Below are positions 9,983 to 19,396 of a DNA stretch of 64,000 nt, in pieces. The translations under genes and the position numbers were made by a program. The stretch comes from Gemmobacter aquatilis (GTDB lineage: Bacteria > Pseudomonadota > Alphaproteobacteria > Rhodobacterales > Rhodobacteraceae): positions 248,001-312,000 of the forward strand of contig NZ_FOCE01000003.1 of assembly GCF_900110025.1 (NCBI RefSeq), given 5' to 3'. Positions within the stretch are counted from its first letter, which is position 1, and each line of letters starts with the position of its first letter. The notes under the pieces were generated by a model. The model was given only the letters and a program-made list of their open reading frames with translations. It did no database searches and was not told the DNA's origin.

Positions 9983-10717
9983 ATGGCATGGATGAAACCG
10001 GCCCTTTGGGGGGTGCTGGCGCTTGCCCTTGCGGGCTGCGTGCAGCCTGTCGCCGCCCCGATTGCGCAACCGCCCGTCTTTCCCGTGGCCGCCAGCGCGC
10101 CGCTGTCCCCCGCGCAGGCGGCCGAAAACTTCATCACCGTGGTTGACCGGGTCGAACCCGTCGCCGAACGCCTGTGCCGCGAACGCACCCGGGGCATGGC
10201 CGATTGCAATTTCGAGATCGTCATCGACCGCCGCTTCGAGATGCCGCCCAACGCCTTTCAGACGCTGGACGAACAGGGCCGCCCGGTGGTCGGCTTCACC
10301 CTCGCGCTGATCGCCGATGCCCGCAATGCCGACGAGATCGCCTTCGTTCTGGGGCACGAAGCCTCGCATCACATCCTTGGCCATATCGCCCGCCAGCAGA
10401 ACACCGCCGTCACCGGCGCGGTGCTGGGCGGCGTGCTGGGGCAGATCACCGGCGCCGACGGGGCCGCGCTGGAACATTGGCAGCGCATCGGTGCCAGCGT
10501 CGGCGCCCGCCGCTATTCCAAGGCGTTCGAGCTGGAGGCCGACGCGCTGGGCGCCGAAATCGCCTTTGATGCCGGCTATGATCCGGTGCTGGGCGCCGGG
10601 TTCTTCTCGCGCCTGCCCGATCCGGGCGACGAATTCCTCGGCAGCCACCCGCCCAATGCGCAGCGTCAGGCGCAGGTCGCCGCTGTGGTCGCCCGGCTGC
10701 GCGCCGCCGGTTCTTGA
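9983..10717 (+). CDS. M48-family metallopeptidase lipoprotein
   Basis: The 244-residue protein starts with a lipoprotein signal: hydrophobic LALALAGC, with Cys19 the likely lipidated residue. It therefore probably sits in a membrane facing the periplasm. The zinc-protease motif HEASH is at residues 125-129 (GHEASHHILGH), and the third-ligand region ELEAD is at 183-187, as in M48/BepA/LoiP-like peptidases of outer-membrane quality control. The C-terminal GSHPPNAQRQAQV matches the substrate-groove S-HP-hxxR motif of that family. Substrates are unknown. It is monocistronic here. Confidence 0.88.
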   Translation: MAWMKPALWGVLALALAGCVQPVAAPIAQPPVFPVAASAPLSPAQAAENFITVVDRVEPVAERLCRERTRGMADCNFEIVIDRRFEMPPNAFQTLDEQGRPVVGFTLALIADARNADEIAFVLGHEASHHILGHIARQQNTAVTGAVLGGVLGQITGADGAALEHWQRIGASVGARRYSKAFELEADALGAEIAFDAGYDPVLGAGFFSRLPDPGDEFLGSHPPNAQRQAQVAAVVARLRAAGS

Positions 10718-10781
10718 TCTGCGTCAAGGCGTCGCGCCCCGCCCTGTCGCATCCTTGCCAGACAGGAGAAGGAGATCGCAG

Positions 10782-11036
10782 ATGATCGGGTATGTCGAAG
10801 CTCCGAAAGCGTGGTGGCTCACGCATGGCATGGCGCGGGTGGCGGGGGTCAGCCTGCCGCGCGCCGTCACCGAAGGTTGGCTCAAGCGCAGCGAGCTGGC
10901 GCGGCTGGTCAGCCGCTGTCAGGGCTGCGCCTGCGCCGAGACCTGCATCGATTGGGTGGCCCATGCGTGCAAGGATCAGGCGCTGCCGGAGTTCTGCCCC
11001 AACAAGCACGAGATCGAGGCGCTGGCCCATCCGTAG
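10782..11036 (+). CDS. DUF6455 family cysteine-rich protein
   Basis: An 84-residue protein with five cysteines clustered at the end, CQGCACAETC...C...C, the hallmark of DUF6455 proteins common in Rhodobacterales. The cysteines may bind a metal, but this is inference. A strong ribosome binding site (CAGGAGAAGGAG) precedes the ATG at 10782, which fixes the start. It lies 64 bases after the M48 lipoprotein gene and may share its transcript. Confidence 0.75.
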   Translation: MIGYVEAPKAWWLTHGMARVAGVSLPRAVTEGWLKRSELARLVSRCQGCACAETCIDWVAHACKDQALPEFCPNKHEIEALAHP

Positions 11037-11092
11037 GGCGCTGGCGCCCGCCGCCCCGCCGCTTTACCCTGCCCGCGAACAGCGAGGTCAGG

Positions 11093-11452
11093 ATGCGGCA
11101 GATCGAGAATGTGGTCAGCGACCGGGGGTCGAAATATGCGGTCTCCGGCGGGCCTGTGCAGGGCCGGGCGGGATGCGAGGCGTTCCTCGCCACGCTGAAG
11201 CGCACGAAGAAATACGCCAAGGCCACGCATAATTCCTGGGCCTGCCTGCTGTCCGAGGGCGGGCCGGTCAAGAATGACGATGGCGAAAGCGGCGCAGGTG
11301 CGGTGATCCTGCGGATGCTGGAACGTGCCGAGTTGCGCGACACCATCGTCGTCGTGACGCGCTGGTATGGCGGCGTGCATCTGGGCGGCGACCGCTTTGC
11401 CCATGTCGTCACCTGTGTCCGCGCCTTTCTGGAGGCCGAGCGCACCGATTGA
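11093..11452 (+). CDS. IMPACT/YigZ family protein, short form
   Basis: A 119-residue protein containing the Impact N-terminal fold: CEAFLATLKRTKKYAKATHNSWACLL, then the signature DDGESGAGAVILRMLE and VTRWYGGVHLGG. Bacterial YigZ proteins are usually about 200 residues with a second (DUF1949) domain; that domain is absent here. Eukaryotic IMPACT relatives act in translation control, but bacterial function is not settled. AGGTCAGG precedes the start. It follows the DUF6455 gene by 56 bases. Confidence 0.82.
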   Translation: MRQIENVVSDRGSKYAVSGGPVQGRAGCEAFLATLKRTKKYAKATHNSWACLLSEGGPVKNDDGESGAGAVILRMLERAELRDTIVVVTRWYGGVHLGGDRFAHVVTCVRAFLEAERTD

Positions 11453-11541
11453 CCCGATCTCCACCCCGGGTATGAGGCCGCCGCGATGGACAGCCCGCCC
11501 CCCGCCTGCCATATCCGCGCCGATACGGGCAGGAGGATGCG

Positions 11542-11901
11542 ATGCTGAAACTGGGGGCGGAACTGCGCAGGCTGGGCAATACCGCGCGCTGGTCATGGCA
11601 GGGCTGGCGTGCCGCCTGGGCCAGCGAGAAATCGCTGCGCCAATGGGTCGGCGTCAACCTGGCCTCGGCCACACTGGCCTTCCTGCTGCCGCTCGCCCCC
11701 GGCGAACGTGCCCTGATCCTGGCGCTTGGCCTGCTGATCCTGGTGGCCGAGCTGTTCAACACCGCGATCGAGGAAGCCATCGACTATATCTCGACCGATC
11801 AAGACCCCCGCGCGGGCCGCGCCAAGGATTGCGGCAGCGCCGCCGTGGCGCTGACCGCGATTGCAGGCGGTGTCGCCTGGCTGGTGATCCTGCTGGGCTA
11901 G
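11542..11901 (+). CDS. dgkA: Diacylglycerol kinase DgkA
   Basis: A 119-residue integral membrane kinase that phosphorylates diacylglycerol to phosphatidic acid, recycling lipid left by periplasmic glucan or lipopolysaccharide modification. Three transmembrane helices are visible, at about residues 42-60, 63-80 and 97-117. The active-site signature is ELFNTAIEEAIDYIS with RAGRAKDCGSAAV, matching the E. coli enzyme. GGAGGATGCG overlaps the start as ribosome binding site. It converges with the next gene, leaving four bases between stops. Confidence 0.93.
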   Translation: MLKLGAELRRLGNTARWSWQGWRAAWASEKSLRQWVGVNLASATLAFLLPLAPGERALILALGLLILVAELFNTAIEEAIDYISTDQDPRAGRAKDCGSAAVALTAIAGGVAWLVILLG

Positions 11902-11905
11902 GCCC

Positions 11906-12280
11906 TTACGCCCGCCGCCACAGGTTCAGCCCGAAACACAACACCCCGGCCAGAATCGCCAGTTCCGCCACCGGGAACACCGGGCCGATCACCTCGCCCG
12001 CAACGGTCCCGCTCATCATCAGGGCCAGCGCCGCCAGCAAGACCAGCGCGCCCGCCTGATGCAGCCAGAAATGCGCCCGCGCCAGCCCGGCTTCCGCCAG
12101 CCCCGGAATCACCCGGTAGCACAGGCCGAACACCGCCATCAGCGTGAAGCCCAGCAGGTTGATATGCGCATGAACCGGCGCCAACGTATGATCGCCCGAG
12201 GCGCCCATATGGCTGCCCAGCCCGATCCCGATCACAAGATACAAGGTACCGATCAACAGGAAATTCCGTGAAATTGCCAT
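11906..12280 (-). CDS. Small four-helix membrane protein, oxidase-subunit-I-like
   Basis: A 124-residue membrane protein with four hydrophobic segments at about 7-24, 38-58, 69-90 and 97-118. Between the first two are histidines in HMGASGDHTLAPVHAHINLLG, an arrangement reminiscent of a fragment of heme-copper oxidase subunit I (and of NnrS-like families) in which histidines bind heme or metal. The full oxidase fold is absent, so it is not itself an oxidase. The ATG at 12280 is chosen to put the first helix at the N-terminus. Function unknown. Confidence 0.65.
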   Translation of the reverse strand: MAISRNFLLIGTLYLVIGIGLGSHMGASGDHTLAPVHAHINLLGFTLMAVFGLCYRVIPGLAEAGLARAHFWLHQAGALVLLAALALMMSGTVAGEVIGPVFPVAELAILAGVLCFGLNLWRRA

Positions 12281-12360
12281 GATGCTTTCCCTGAATGGAA
12301 CGCGCGTTGCTGCGCGCGCCAAAAGCATATCACGGATTCGTGTTTTGCCAGCCCCCGCGA

Positions 12361-13758
12361 TCAGGTGCCGATCACCCGGCCCCACAGATCATATTCCCCG
12401 GCCTCTTCCACCTCGACCGTCACCAGATCGCCGGGCTGCAAGTCCTCGAACCCCTCGTCGATGAACAGGTTGCCGTCGATTTCCGGCGCGTCGGCCTTGG
12501 TGCGGCAGGTGGCGCCTTCGGCATCCACCTCGTCCACCAGCACCTGCATCACCTGCCCCACCTTCGCCGCCAGCTTGGCCTCGGAAATGGCCTGCGCCTT
12601 TTCCATGAAGCGGTCCCAGCGTTCCTGCTTCACCTCGGCAGGCACATGGTCCGGCAAGTCATTCGACCGCGCCCCCGCGACGTTTTCGTACTGGAAGCAG
12701 CCGACGCGATCCAGTTGCGCCTCGTCCAGCCAGTCCAGCAGGGTCTGGAACTCCGCCTCCGTCTCGCCGGGATACCCCACGATGAAGGTGGAACGCAGCG
12801 TGATGTCCGGGCAATCGCGCCGCCATGCCGCGATTTCATCCAGCGTCTTTGCCGCCGCCGCAGGCCGCGCCATGCGGCGCAACACCTCGGGGTGGGCGTG
12901 CTGGAACGGAATGTCGAGATAAGGCAGCACCAGCCCTTCGGCCATCAGCGGGATCAGGTCGCGCACATGCGGGTAGGGGTAGACATAGTGCAACCGCACC
13001 CAAAGCTCGTCCTTGGCGCCCAGCCGCCCCAGCTCGCGCGCGAGGTCAGTGATATGCGCCCGCACCTCGCCGCCCTTCCAGGGGCTCAGATCATGCTTGC
13101 GGTCCACGCCATAGGCGCTGGTATCCTGCGAAATCACCAGCAACTCGCGCACGCCCGCATCCACCAGCTTTTCCGCCTCGCGCAGCACGGCATGGGCCGG
13201 ACGGCTGACCAGTTTGCCGCGCATGTCGGGGATGATGCAGAACTTGCACTTGTGGTTGCAGCCTTCCGAAATCTTCAGATAGCTGTAATGGCGCGGCGTC
13301 AGGCTGACCCCGCTGGTCGGCAGCAGATCGATGAACGGATCGGGCGATGGCGGCACCACCTTGTGCACCGCATCCAGCACCGCCTCGTATTGATGCGGGC
13401 CGGTCACCGCCAGCACCTTGGGATGCGCGCCGGTGATATAATCCGGCTCGGCGCCCAGACAGCCGGTGACCAGCACCTTGCCGTTTTCGCGCAGCGCCTC
13501 GCCAATCGCCTCAAGGCTTTCGGCCTTTGCACTGTCCAGAAAGCCGCAGGTGTTCACGATCACCGCATCGGCGCCCTTGTAATCGGGGCTGATCGCATAG
13601 CCTTCGGCGCGCAGCCGGGTCAGGATGCGCTCGCTGTCCACCAGCGCCTTTGGGCAGCCGAGCGAGACCATGCCGATGGTCGGTTGTCCGGCGCGCCGCT
13701 CGTCAGGGACAAGCGCGCGGGCGAGGTCGGGGCGAAGGCTGGGCGGGTTTTGCGACAT
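12361..13758 (-). CDS. rimO: Ribosomal protein S12 methylthiotransferase RimO
   Basis: A radical-SAM enzyme that methylthiolates an aspartate of ribosomal protein S12. The 465-residue chain has the N-terminal MTTase [4Fe-4S] cysteines C35, C71 and C100, the radical-SAM motif CNHKCKFC (C167, C171, C174) and a C-terminal TRAM domain ending in [17 protein letters not shown]. The [12 protein letters not shown] opening is diagnostic of RimO rather than MiaB. The ATG at 13758 is used because the conserved N-terminus follows it closely. It diverges from the AsmA gene. Confidence 0.96.
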   Translation of the reverse strand: MSQNPPSLRPDLARALVPDERRAGQPTIGMVSLGCPKALVDSERILTRLRAEGYAISPDYKGADAVIVNTCGFLDSAKAESLEAIGEALRENGKVLVTGCLGAEPDYITGAHPKVLAVTGPHQYEAVLDAVHKVVPPSPDPFIDLLPTSGVSLTPRHYSYLKISEGCNHKCKFCIIPDMRGKLVSRPAHAVLREAEKLVDAGVRELLVISQDTSAYGVDRKHDLSPWKGGEVRAHITDLARELGRLGAKDELWVRLHYVYPYPHVRDLIPLMAEGLVLPYLDIPFQHAHPEVLRRMARPAAAAKTLDEIAAWRRDCPDITLRSTFIVGYPGETEAEFQTLLDWLDEAQLDRVGCFQYENVAGARSNDLPDHVPAEVKQERWDRFMEKAQAISEAKLAAKVGQVMQVLVDEVDAEGATCRTKADAPEIDGNLFIDEGFEDLQPGDLVTVEVEEAGEYDLWGRVIGT

Positions 13759-13951
13759 GCGCCCCATATAGCCGCAGCGGCGACTGGCGCAAAGGGGCCT
13801 AACGGCAGCATCTGGCGCCAAATCCGCCCCCGATCCGCTGCGCGACCCTTTGCCGAGGCGTCGGCAAACGGTTGTTGCCCGCGCGCAGGCAGTCTACGAT
13901 TCGCCAACCCTGCGGCCCCTCCCTGCGGCCCTCTCGGCGGAAGAGACCAAG

Positions 13952-15793
13952 ATGCGCTGGCTGACAAAGTTCATGGCAACGGTTCTGGTGGCCCTGCTGC
14001 TGCTGGGCGGCATGGTGCTGCTGATGCCCAAGGATGGCGTGGGGCGGCTGGCCGCCGAACGCTTTGCCGTCGCCACCGGCCGCCCGATCCAGATCGACGG
14101 CGGCTTCACCGCCCGGCTCTGGCCGCTGGTCGGCGTGCGCACCGGCCCGGTGCGCATCGCCGCTGCGGCGGGCGGCGATGCCCCCGATCTGCTGCGCGCC
14201 TCGGCCATGGACATCGGTCTGGATTTCGCGGCGATGATGAGCGGCAAGCTCCAGATCACCGCGATCCGCCTGCACGATGCCGAACTGGTGGTGGAACGCG
14301 ACACGGCGGGCCACCTCAACTGGGCCTCGCCCGGCACCGCCCCCGCCGATCCGGCGGCGGAAGACGCCTTCAGCATTGGCGCCGTGGTGATCCGCGACGG
14401 CACCCTGCGCCTGATCGACCGGATCAGCGGCACCGACCTGCGGCTGGACGCGCTGCAACTGGATGCCGAACTGCCCGCCTTTCACGGGCTGATGCTGGCC
14501 AATGCCAGCGCCAGCCTGAACGGGCAAACCCTGCGCGCCGACATCGCGCTGTCCGATGCGGCGGCCACCCTGCAAGGCGCCCCCGCCGATCTGGACCTGA
14601 CGCTGCAAACCGGCGCCGCAGCCCTGCATTTTTCCGGCACCGCCGGGCTGGCGCCGCTGCAGGCCGAAGGCGCGCTGGTGGCCGATTTCACCGATACCGC
14701 CGCCCTCGCCGCGCTGGCGGGCCTGCCGCCGCCCACGCTGCCCAAGGGCCTTGGCGCGGAAAGCCTCACCCTCGAAGCGCAGATGCGCCTGCAGCCCGAC
14801 CGCGAACTGGCCCTGTCCGATGCCGTTCTGGCCGCCGATGGCCAGCAGATCACCGGCGCGCTGCGCTGGCGCCCGGCGGGCGAGCGCCCCCGGCTGGATG
14901 CCAATCTCGACCTTGGCGCCTTCACCCTGCCCGGCACCACCGCCCCCAGCGGCAACGCCCCCGCGCAGGGCTGGCCCACCGCCGCCCTGGATGTGACCGC
15001 GCTGGACCTGTTCGATGCCAGTGTGGACCTCACCGCCCAAAGCCTCGCCTTCGGCAGCGCCGCCCTTGGTCCCACCCACGCCAACCTGACGCTGGACCGC
15101 GCCCGCGCCGTGCTGACGCTGCAGGATGCCGATGCCTATGGCGGCACGGCGGCAGGCAGTTTCGTGGTGAACGGGCGCAAGGGCCTGTCGGTCGGCGGCG
15201 ACCTGCGCTTCAAGGGCCTGACGCTGGAAGCGCTGTTCGCCGATGTCGCGGGCTTTGACCGGCTGACCGGGCGCGGCGATGTGCGGCTGAAATTCCTCGG
15301 CATCGGCAACAGCATCGACGCGATCATGCACAGCCTGTCGGGCGACGGCGAAATCCGCATGGGCAAGGGCGAGATGCTGGGCCTCGATCTGCCCGGCATG
15401 TTGCGCGCCATGGACCCCGGCTATGTCGGCCCGGGCCGCAAGACCGCGTTTGACAGCCTGTCCTTCAGCTTCACCCTCAACAAGGGCGTGGCCGAAATCG
15501 GCGATCTCGCCATTGCCTCGCCGCAGTTTTCCACCGATGGCGCGGGCACGCTGGATATCGGCGGCCAAAGCGTCACCTACCGCCTGTTGCCCCGCCTGCC
15601 CGCCAGCCCCGACGGCACACCGGGGATCGAGGTGCCGGTGCTGATCTCCGGCCCGTGGTCCGATCTGAACGTGCGGCTGGATCTGGAATGGCTGGGCCAG
15701 CAGCGCCAGCAGGCCGAACGCGAACGCGCCGAAGACCTCGCCCGCCAGCGCCTGCAGGAACTGTCCGGCGCCACGCCTGTCCCTGGCGACTAG
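13952..15793 (+). CDS. AsmA family protein
   Basis: The 613-residue protein has one N-terminal membrane helix at about 8-27, then a long region rich in beta strands and pseudo-repeats facing the periplasm. The C-terminal part (GRGDVRLKFLGIGNSIDAIMHSLSGDGEI and the following GLDLPGMLRAM) matches the AsmA-2 domain. AsmA-like proteins are thought to act in lipid transfer or outer-membrane assembly. The ATG at 13952, preceded by GAAGAGACCAAG, gives the short cytoplasmic tail expected; an earlier start would add 34 residues. Confidence 0.88.
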   Translation: MRWLTKFMATVLVALLLLGGMVLLMPKDGVGRLAAERFAVATGRPIQIDGGFTARLWPLVGVRTGPVRIAAAAGGDAPDLLRASAMDIGLDFAAMMSGKLQITAIRLHDAELVVERDTAGHLNWASPGTAPADPAAEDAFSIGAVVIRDGTLRLIDRISGTDLRLDALQLDAELPAFHGLMLANASASLNGQTLRADIALSDAAATLQGAPADLDLTLQTGAAALHFSGTAGLAPLQAEGALVADFTDTAALAALAGLPPPTLPKGLGAESLTLEAQMRLQPDRELALSDAVLAADGQQITGALRWRPAGERPRLDANLDLGAFTLPGTTAPSGNAPAQGWPTAALDVTALDLFDASVDLTAQSLAFGSAALGPTHANLTLDRARAVLTLQDADAYGGTAAGSFVVNGRKGLSVGGDLRFKGLTLEALFADVAGFDRLTGRGDVRLKFLGIGNSIDAIMHSLSGDGEIRMGKGEMLGLDLPGMLRAMDPGYVGPGRKTAFDSLSFSFTLNKGVAEIGDLAIASPQFSTDGAGTLDIGGQSVTYRLLPRLPASPDGTPGIEVPVLISGPWSDLNVRLDLEWLGQQRQQAERERAEDLARQRLQELSGATPVPGD

Positions 15794-15891
15794 CTTCGGC
15801 CCACCCGAAGCCATGGCTCGGGATTTCCTGCTTTTTCCAAAGCCCACCCCGTGATCCCCTGCCCCCGGGGAGGCTTGGCAAAGGGGCGCAC

Positions 15892-17496
15892 ATGGACGGC
15901 GGATTTCTGGACGGCGGGGTTTTCGACTATATCATCATCGGCGCAGGCTCGGCGGGCTGCGTGCTGGCCAACCGGCTGTCGGCCAACCCTGTGCATCGCG
16001 TCTGCCTGATCGAGGCGGGCGGCCCGGCCCGCGCGCTGAAGGTCAAGGTGCCCGCAGGTATCCTCGCCCTCTATGGCGATCCGACCTATGACTGGGCCTT
16101 CCTCGGCACGCCGCAAGCCGGGTTGAACAACCGCCGCATCCCGGTGAACCGGGGCAAGGGCTTGGGCGGCTCGTCGATCCTCAATTCCATGGTCTATATC
16201 CGCGGCGCCGCCCGCGACTATGACGATTGGGCGGCCCTCGGGAATACCGGCTGGGGCTGGGCCGATGTGCTGCCGGTGTTCAAGGCGCTGGAACGCAACC
16301 GCGCCGGGCAAGACCCGGCCTTCCACGGCTTTGACGGCGCATTGCAGGTGGAACGCCCGCAAGACCCCTCGCCCACCTCGCAGCGCTTCATCCGCGCCGC
16401 ACAGGAAATCGGCCTGCGCGAAAGCGCCGATTTCAACGGTGCGACGCAAGAGGGCGTGGGCATCTACAACGTGACGCAAGACCGCGCGACGCGCTTTTCC
16501 TCGGCCCGCGCCTTCCTGGAACCCGCGCTGTCCCGTCCCAACCTGACCGTGCTGACCGGCGCCGAAGTGGCCCGCCTGACGCTGGACGCCCGCCGCGTCA
16601 CCGGCGTTTCCTTGCGCGACGGCCGCACCCTGACCTGCCGGGGCGAGGTGGTGCTGTCGGCGGGCGCCATCGGCTCGCCGCAGATCCTGCTCGCCTCGGG
16701 CATCGGCCCCGGCGCCGCCCTGCAGGCGGCAGGCATCGACGTGGCCCATGATCTGCCCGGCGTCGGCCAGAACCTGCGCGACCATATCGACGGCATGATC
16801 ACCGTGCGCTCAGGCAGCACCGAAACGCTGGGCCTGTCGCTGCCCAACCTGCCCGCGATCCTCGCCGCCCCCCTGCGCTATTTCGGCGCCCGCAAGGGAA
16901 TGCTGACCACCAATTACGTCGAGGCCGGGGGCTTTGCCCGCACCCCGCTGGCCGGTGCCGAACCCGATGTGCAGTTCCACTTCGTGCCCGGCTATCGCAG
17001 CCACCGCGGGCGGCTGGTCGAATATGGCCATGGCTATGCCATCCATACCTGCGTGCTGCGCCCCCGGTCGGTCGGCGAATTGCGCCTTGCCCGCAGCGGC
17101 GGCCAGCTTGCGCTGGAAATCGACCACCGCTTCTTCTCTGACGACCATGACCAGCGCACGCTGATCGAAGGCATCAAGCTCGCCCGCCGCATCTTCGCCG
17201 CCCCCGCCTTCGCCCCGATCCGCGGCGCCGAAATGCTGCCCGGCCCGCAGGTGCAAAGCGATGCCGACATCCTCGCCTATCTGCGGGCCGAGGCGCTGAC
17301 CGTCTATCACCCGGTCGGCACCTGCAAGATGGGGGTGGATGCCAAGGCCGTGGTCGATCCGCAGGGGCTGCGCGTGCAGGGCATCGCCGGGCTGCGCGTC
17401 GCCGATGCCTCGGTCATGCCGACGCTGATCGCGGGCAACACCAACGCGCCCTCGATGATGATCGGCGAGAAATGCGCGCGGGCGATGCTGGCCTGA
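15892..17496 (+). CDS. GMC family FAD oxidoreductase
   Basis: A 534-residue flavoprotein of the glucose-methanol-choline family, close to choline/alcohol dehydrogenases. It has the N-terminal dinucleotide motif DYIIIGAGSAGCVLANRL at about 12-29 and GGSSILNSMVYIRG near 97. The catalytic histidine is about residue 473 in YHPVGTCKMG, and NTNAPSMMIGEK near the end carries the second catalytic position. The alcohol substrate cannot be assigned. An earlier in-frame start would overlap the AsmA gene and add a low-complexity tail, so I use the ATG at 15892. Confidence 0.88.
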   Translation: MDGGFLDGGVFDYIIIGAGSAGCVLANRLSANPVHRVCLIEAGGPARALKVKVPAGILALYGDPTYDWAFLGTPQAGLNNRRIPVNRGKGLGGSSILNSMVYIRGAARDYDDWAALGNTGWGWADVLPVFKALERNRAGQDPAFHGFDGALQVERPQDPSPTSQRFIRAAQEIGLRESADFNGATQEGVGIYNVTQDRATRFSSARAFLEPALSRPNLTVLTGAEVARLTLDARRVTGVSLRDGRTLTCRGEVVLSAGAIGSPQILLASGIGPGAALQAAGIDVAHDLPGVGQNLRDHIDGMITVRSGSTETLGLSLPNLPAILAAPLRYFGARKGMLTTNYVEAGGFARTPLAGAEPDVQFHFVPGYRSHRGRLVEYGHGYAIHTCVLRPRSVGELRLARSGGQLALEIDHRFFSDDHDQRTLIEGIKLARRIFAAPAFAPIRGAEMLPGPQVQSDADILAYLRAEALTVYHPVGTCKMGVDAKAVVDPQGLRVQGIAGLRVADASVMPTLIAGNTNAPSMMIGEKCARAMLA

Positions 17497-17516
17497 CCAG
17501 AGCGAGGCGGTAACCG

Positions 17517-17570
17517 CTGGGGGCTTTGCGCCCCCAGACCCCCGCAGAGTATTTGGATCAGGGTGAAATA
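17517..17570 (+). repeat. Dispersed stem-loop/GAGTATTT element, copy 3
   Basis: Perfect hairpin CTGGGGGC-TTTGC-GCCCCCAG (17517-17537) followed by ACCCCCGCAGAGTATTTGGA and TCAGGGTGAAATA. It matches copy 2 in design and in the ACCCCCG...GAGTATTT...CAGG-TGAA core. It lies between the convergent GMC and ribD genes, and the ribD stop codon (17558-17560) falls inside it, so the last RibD residues are coded by the repeat. It may terminate both genes. Confidence 0.65.
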
Positions 17571-18676
17571 TGCCAGAGGCTGAGCGTGTCCGGCCCGATG
17601 GCACTGGTGGACCCCAGGGTCAGGCGCGGCGCCTCGGCCAGGGCGGCAAGGCCCAGCGCGCCCAGCGCGGCGCGGCCTTCGGCGCCGATCAGGCGACCTG
17701 CGGTGAATTGGGCAAGATCATCCACCAGCCCGGCACGGATCAGCGCGGCGGCCAGATCGGCGCCGCCTTCGCAGAAGATACGGGTCAGCCCTTCGGCGGC
17801 CAGCAGGCGCAGCGCGGCGTCCAGATCGGCATGGCCCTGCGCTTCGGGCACCGCAATCAGCCGGGCGCCCGTGGCCTGCCAGCCCGCCCGCGCGGCCATC
17901 GGTGCTGCGTCGGTATGGATCAGCCAGACCGGCACCTGCCGTGCCGTGCGGCCCAGACGGCTGTCGGGACCAAGGCGCAAATGGCTGTCGATCACGATGC
18001 GGATCGGTTGATGCCGGGCGCCAAGATCGCGCACCGTCAGATCCGGGTCATCCGCCAGCGCGGTGCCCGATCCGACCATCACCGCATCATGCGCCATCCG
18101 CATCGCATGAACCGCGCGGCGCGACTGCGCGCCGGTGATCCAGCGGCTTTCACCGCTGGCCGTGGCGATCCGCCCATCCAGCGTGGTGGCCAGCTTCAGC
18201 GTGACGAAGGGCAACCCCCGCTCCACCCGCTTCAGAAACCCGGCATTCAGCGCGCGCGCCTCGGCCCCCAGCACGCCTTCGGTGACCGCAATCCCTGCCG
18301 CGCGCAGCAGCGCATGGCCCTTGCCTGCGACCCTCGGATCGGGGTCGGTCAGCGCGGTGACCACCCGCGCCACCCCGGCGCCGATCAGCGCCTCGGCACA
18401 GGGCGGGGTATGGCCGTGATGGGCGCAAGGCTCCAGCGTGACATAGGCGGTCGCGCCGCGCGCCGCCGCCCCCGCCTGATCCAGCGCCCGGCGTTCGGCG
18501 TGGGGGCGGCCACCCGGTTGGGTCCAGCCGCGCCCCACTATGCGATCCCCCCCGGTCTGTGCCGGGGTGGAACCGCGTGTGACGATGACGCAACCCACCG
18601 CCGGGTTGGGCCATGTATTCCCCAAGCCCCGCGCCGCCAGCGCAAGGGCCACCCGCATATGGGCCGCGTCGCTCAC
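17558..18676 (-). CDS. ribD: Bifunctional riboflavin deaminase/reductase RibD
   Basis: Catalyses two riboflavin steps: deamination of the pyrimidine and reduction of the ribosyl chain. The 372-residue protein has the zinc deaminase motif HAE at 59-61 with [11 protein letters not shown] at 83-93 (C84, C93). The reductase domain follows from about 145 ([15 protein letters not shown], and [10 protein letters not shown] near the end). It begins with GTG at 18676 in a GTGA overlap with the nrdR stop, so it is translationally coupled to nrdR; an ATG six codons later would trim the conserved N-terminus. Its 3' end lies within a dispersed repeat. Confidence 0.94.
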   Translation of the reverse strand: MSDAAHMRVALALAARGLGNTWPNPAVGCVIVTRGSTPAQTGGDRIVGRGWTQPGGRPHAERRALDQAGAAARGATAYVTLEPCAHHGHTPPCAEALIGAGVARVVTALTDPDPRVAGKGHALLRAAGIAVTEGVLGAEARALNAGFLKRVERGLPFVTLKLATTLDGRIATASGESRWITGAQSRRAVHAMRMAHDAVMVGSGTALADDPDLTVRDLGARHQPIRIVIDSHLRLGPDSRLGRTARQVPVWLIHTDAAPMAARAGWQATGARLIAVPEAQGHADLDAALRLLAAEGLTRIFCEGGADLAAALIRAGLVDDLAQFTAGRLIGAEGRAALGALGLAALAEAPRLTLGSTSAIGPDTLSLWHISP

Positions 18677-19143
18677 TCTTCTGGGCTGCCCGCCATCGGG
18701 CGCAGCTCGCTCACGAACTTGTCGAAATCGTCCGCCGCCTGGAAGTTCTTGTAAACGCTGGCAAACCGCACATAGGCCACCGTGTCGATCCGCGCCAGGC
18801 TTTCCATCACGATCTCGCCAATGGTGCGCGACGGGATGTCGGTCTCGCCCAGGCTTTCCAGCCGCCGCACGATGCCGGAAATCATCTGGTCGATGCGTTC
18901 GGGGTCGATCGGGCGTTTCTGCATGGCGATGCGGATCGAGCGCTCCAGCTTGTCGCGATCAAAATCCTCGCGCTTGCCCGAGGATTTGATGACGACGAGA
19001 TCGCGCAACTGCACCCGTTCATAGGTGGTAAAGCGGCCGCCACAGGCCGGGCAGAACCGCCGCCGCCGGATCGACACATGATCCTCGGCCGGGCGGCTGT
19101 CCTTCACCTGAGTGTCGATATTGCCGCAGAATGGGCAGCGCAT
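18673..19143 (-). CDS. nrdR: Transcriptional repressor NrdR
   Basis: A 156-residue zinc and nucleotide-sensing repressor of ribonucleotide reductase genes. The zinc ribbon is formed by C3, C6, C31 and C34 (CPFCG...CPACG). [17 protein letters not shown] is the family signature, and an ATP-cone domain follows at about 49-139. It overlaps ribD by four bases, the nrdR-ribD order being common in alphaproteobacteria. No clear NrdR box was identified inside the window. Confidence 0.96.
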   Translation of the reverse strand: MRCPFCGNIDTQVKDSRPAEDHVSIRRRRFCPACGGRFTTYERVQLRDLVVIKSSGKREDFDRDKLERSIRIAMQKRPIDPERIDQMISGIVRRLESLGETDIPSRTIGEIVMESLARIDTVAYVRFASVYKNFQAADDFDKFVSELRPMAGSPEE

Positions 19144-19322
19144 CCGCCGTCCCCCTTTTTCCTGACTGTCCTGCCTCGCATCCGGGGTTCGCTGCCCCAG
19201 TTATCCACAGACCCTAGCAAGAATGCGCAGGTTTCGGCCAGCGTCAATTTTTCCCTACCGCATCTAGCGGCGCAACTGTGGCGACAAGGACTCAGGCTTG
19301 CGCCGAAAGTCGGGGGTCGGGG

Positions 19323-19372
19323 CAAGGGAAAGACGCCCTGCCCCTTCTTCTTTGCCCAAATACCCAAATCCG
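19323..19372 (-). repeat. Dispersed GGTATTTGGGC repeat, copy B
   Basis: The 22 bases at 19343-19364 are identical to 9434-9455. It sits in the 253-base gap between nrdR and the end of phnM1, downstream of phnM1. A core GTATTT and a GAAG-rich side also link it to the stem-loop family at 7676 and 17517. Confidence 0.6.
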
Positions 19373-19396
19373 CCCGCGCCAGCAGCGCCCCCCGCG

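Noticed and set aside
11093-11452. Frameshifted or truncated YigZ
   Set aside because: The frame is clean with a good start and stop, and no DUF1949 remnant follows; a short form of the family is more likely.
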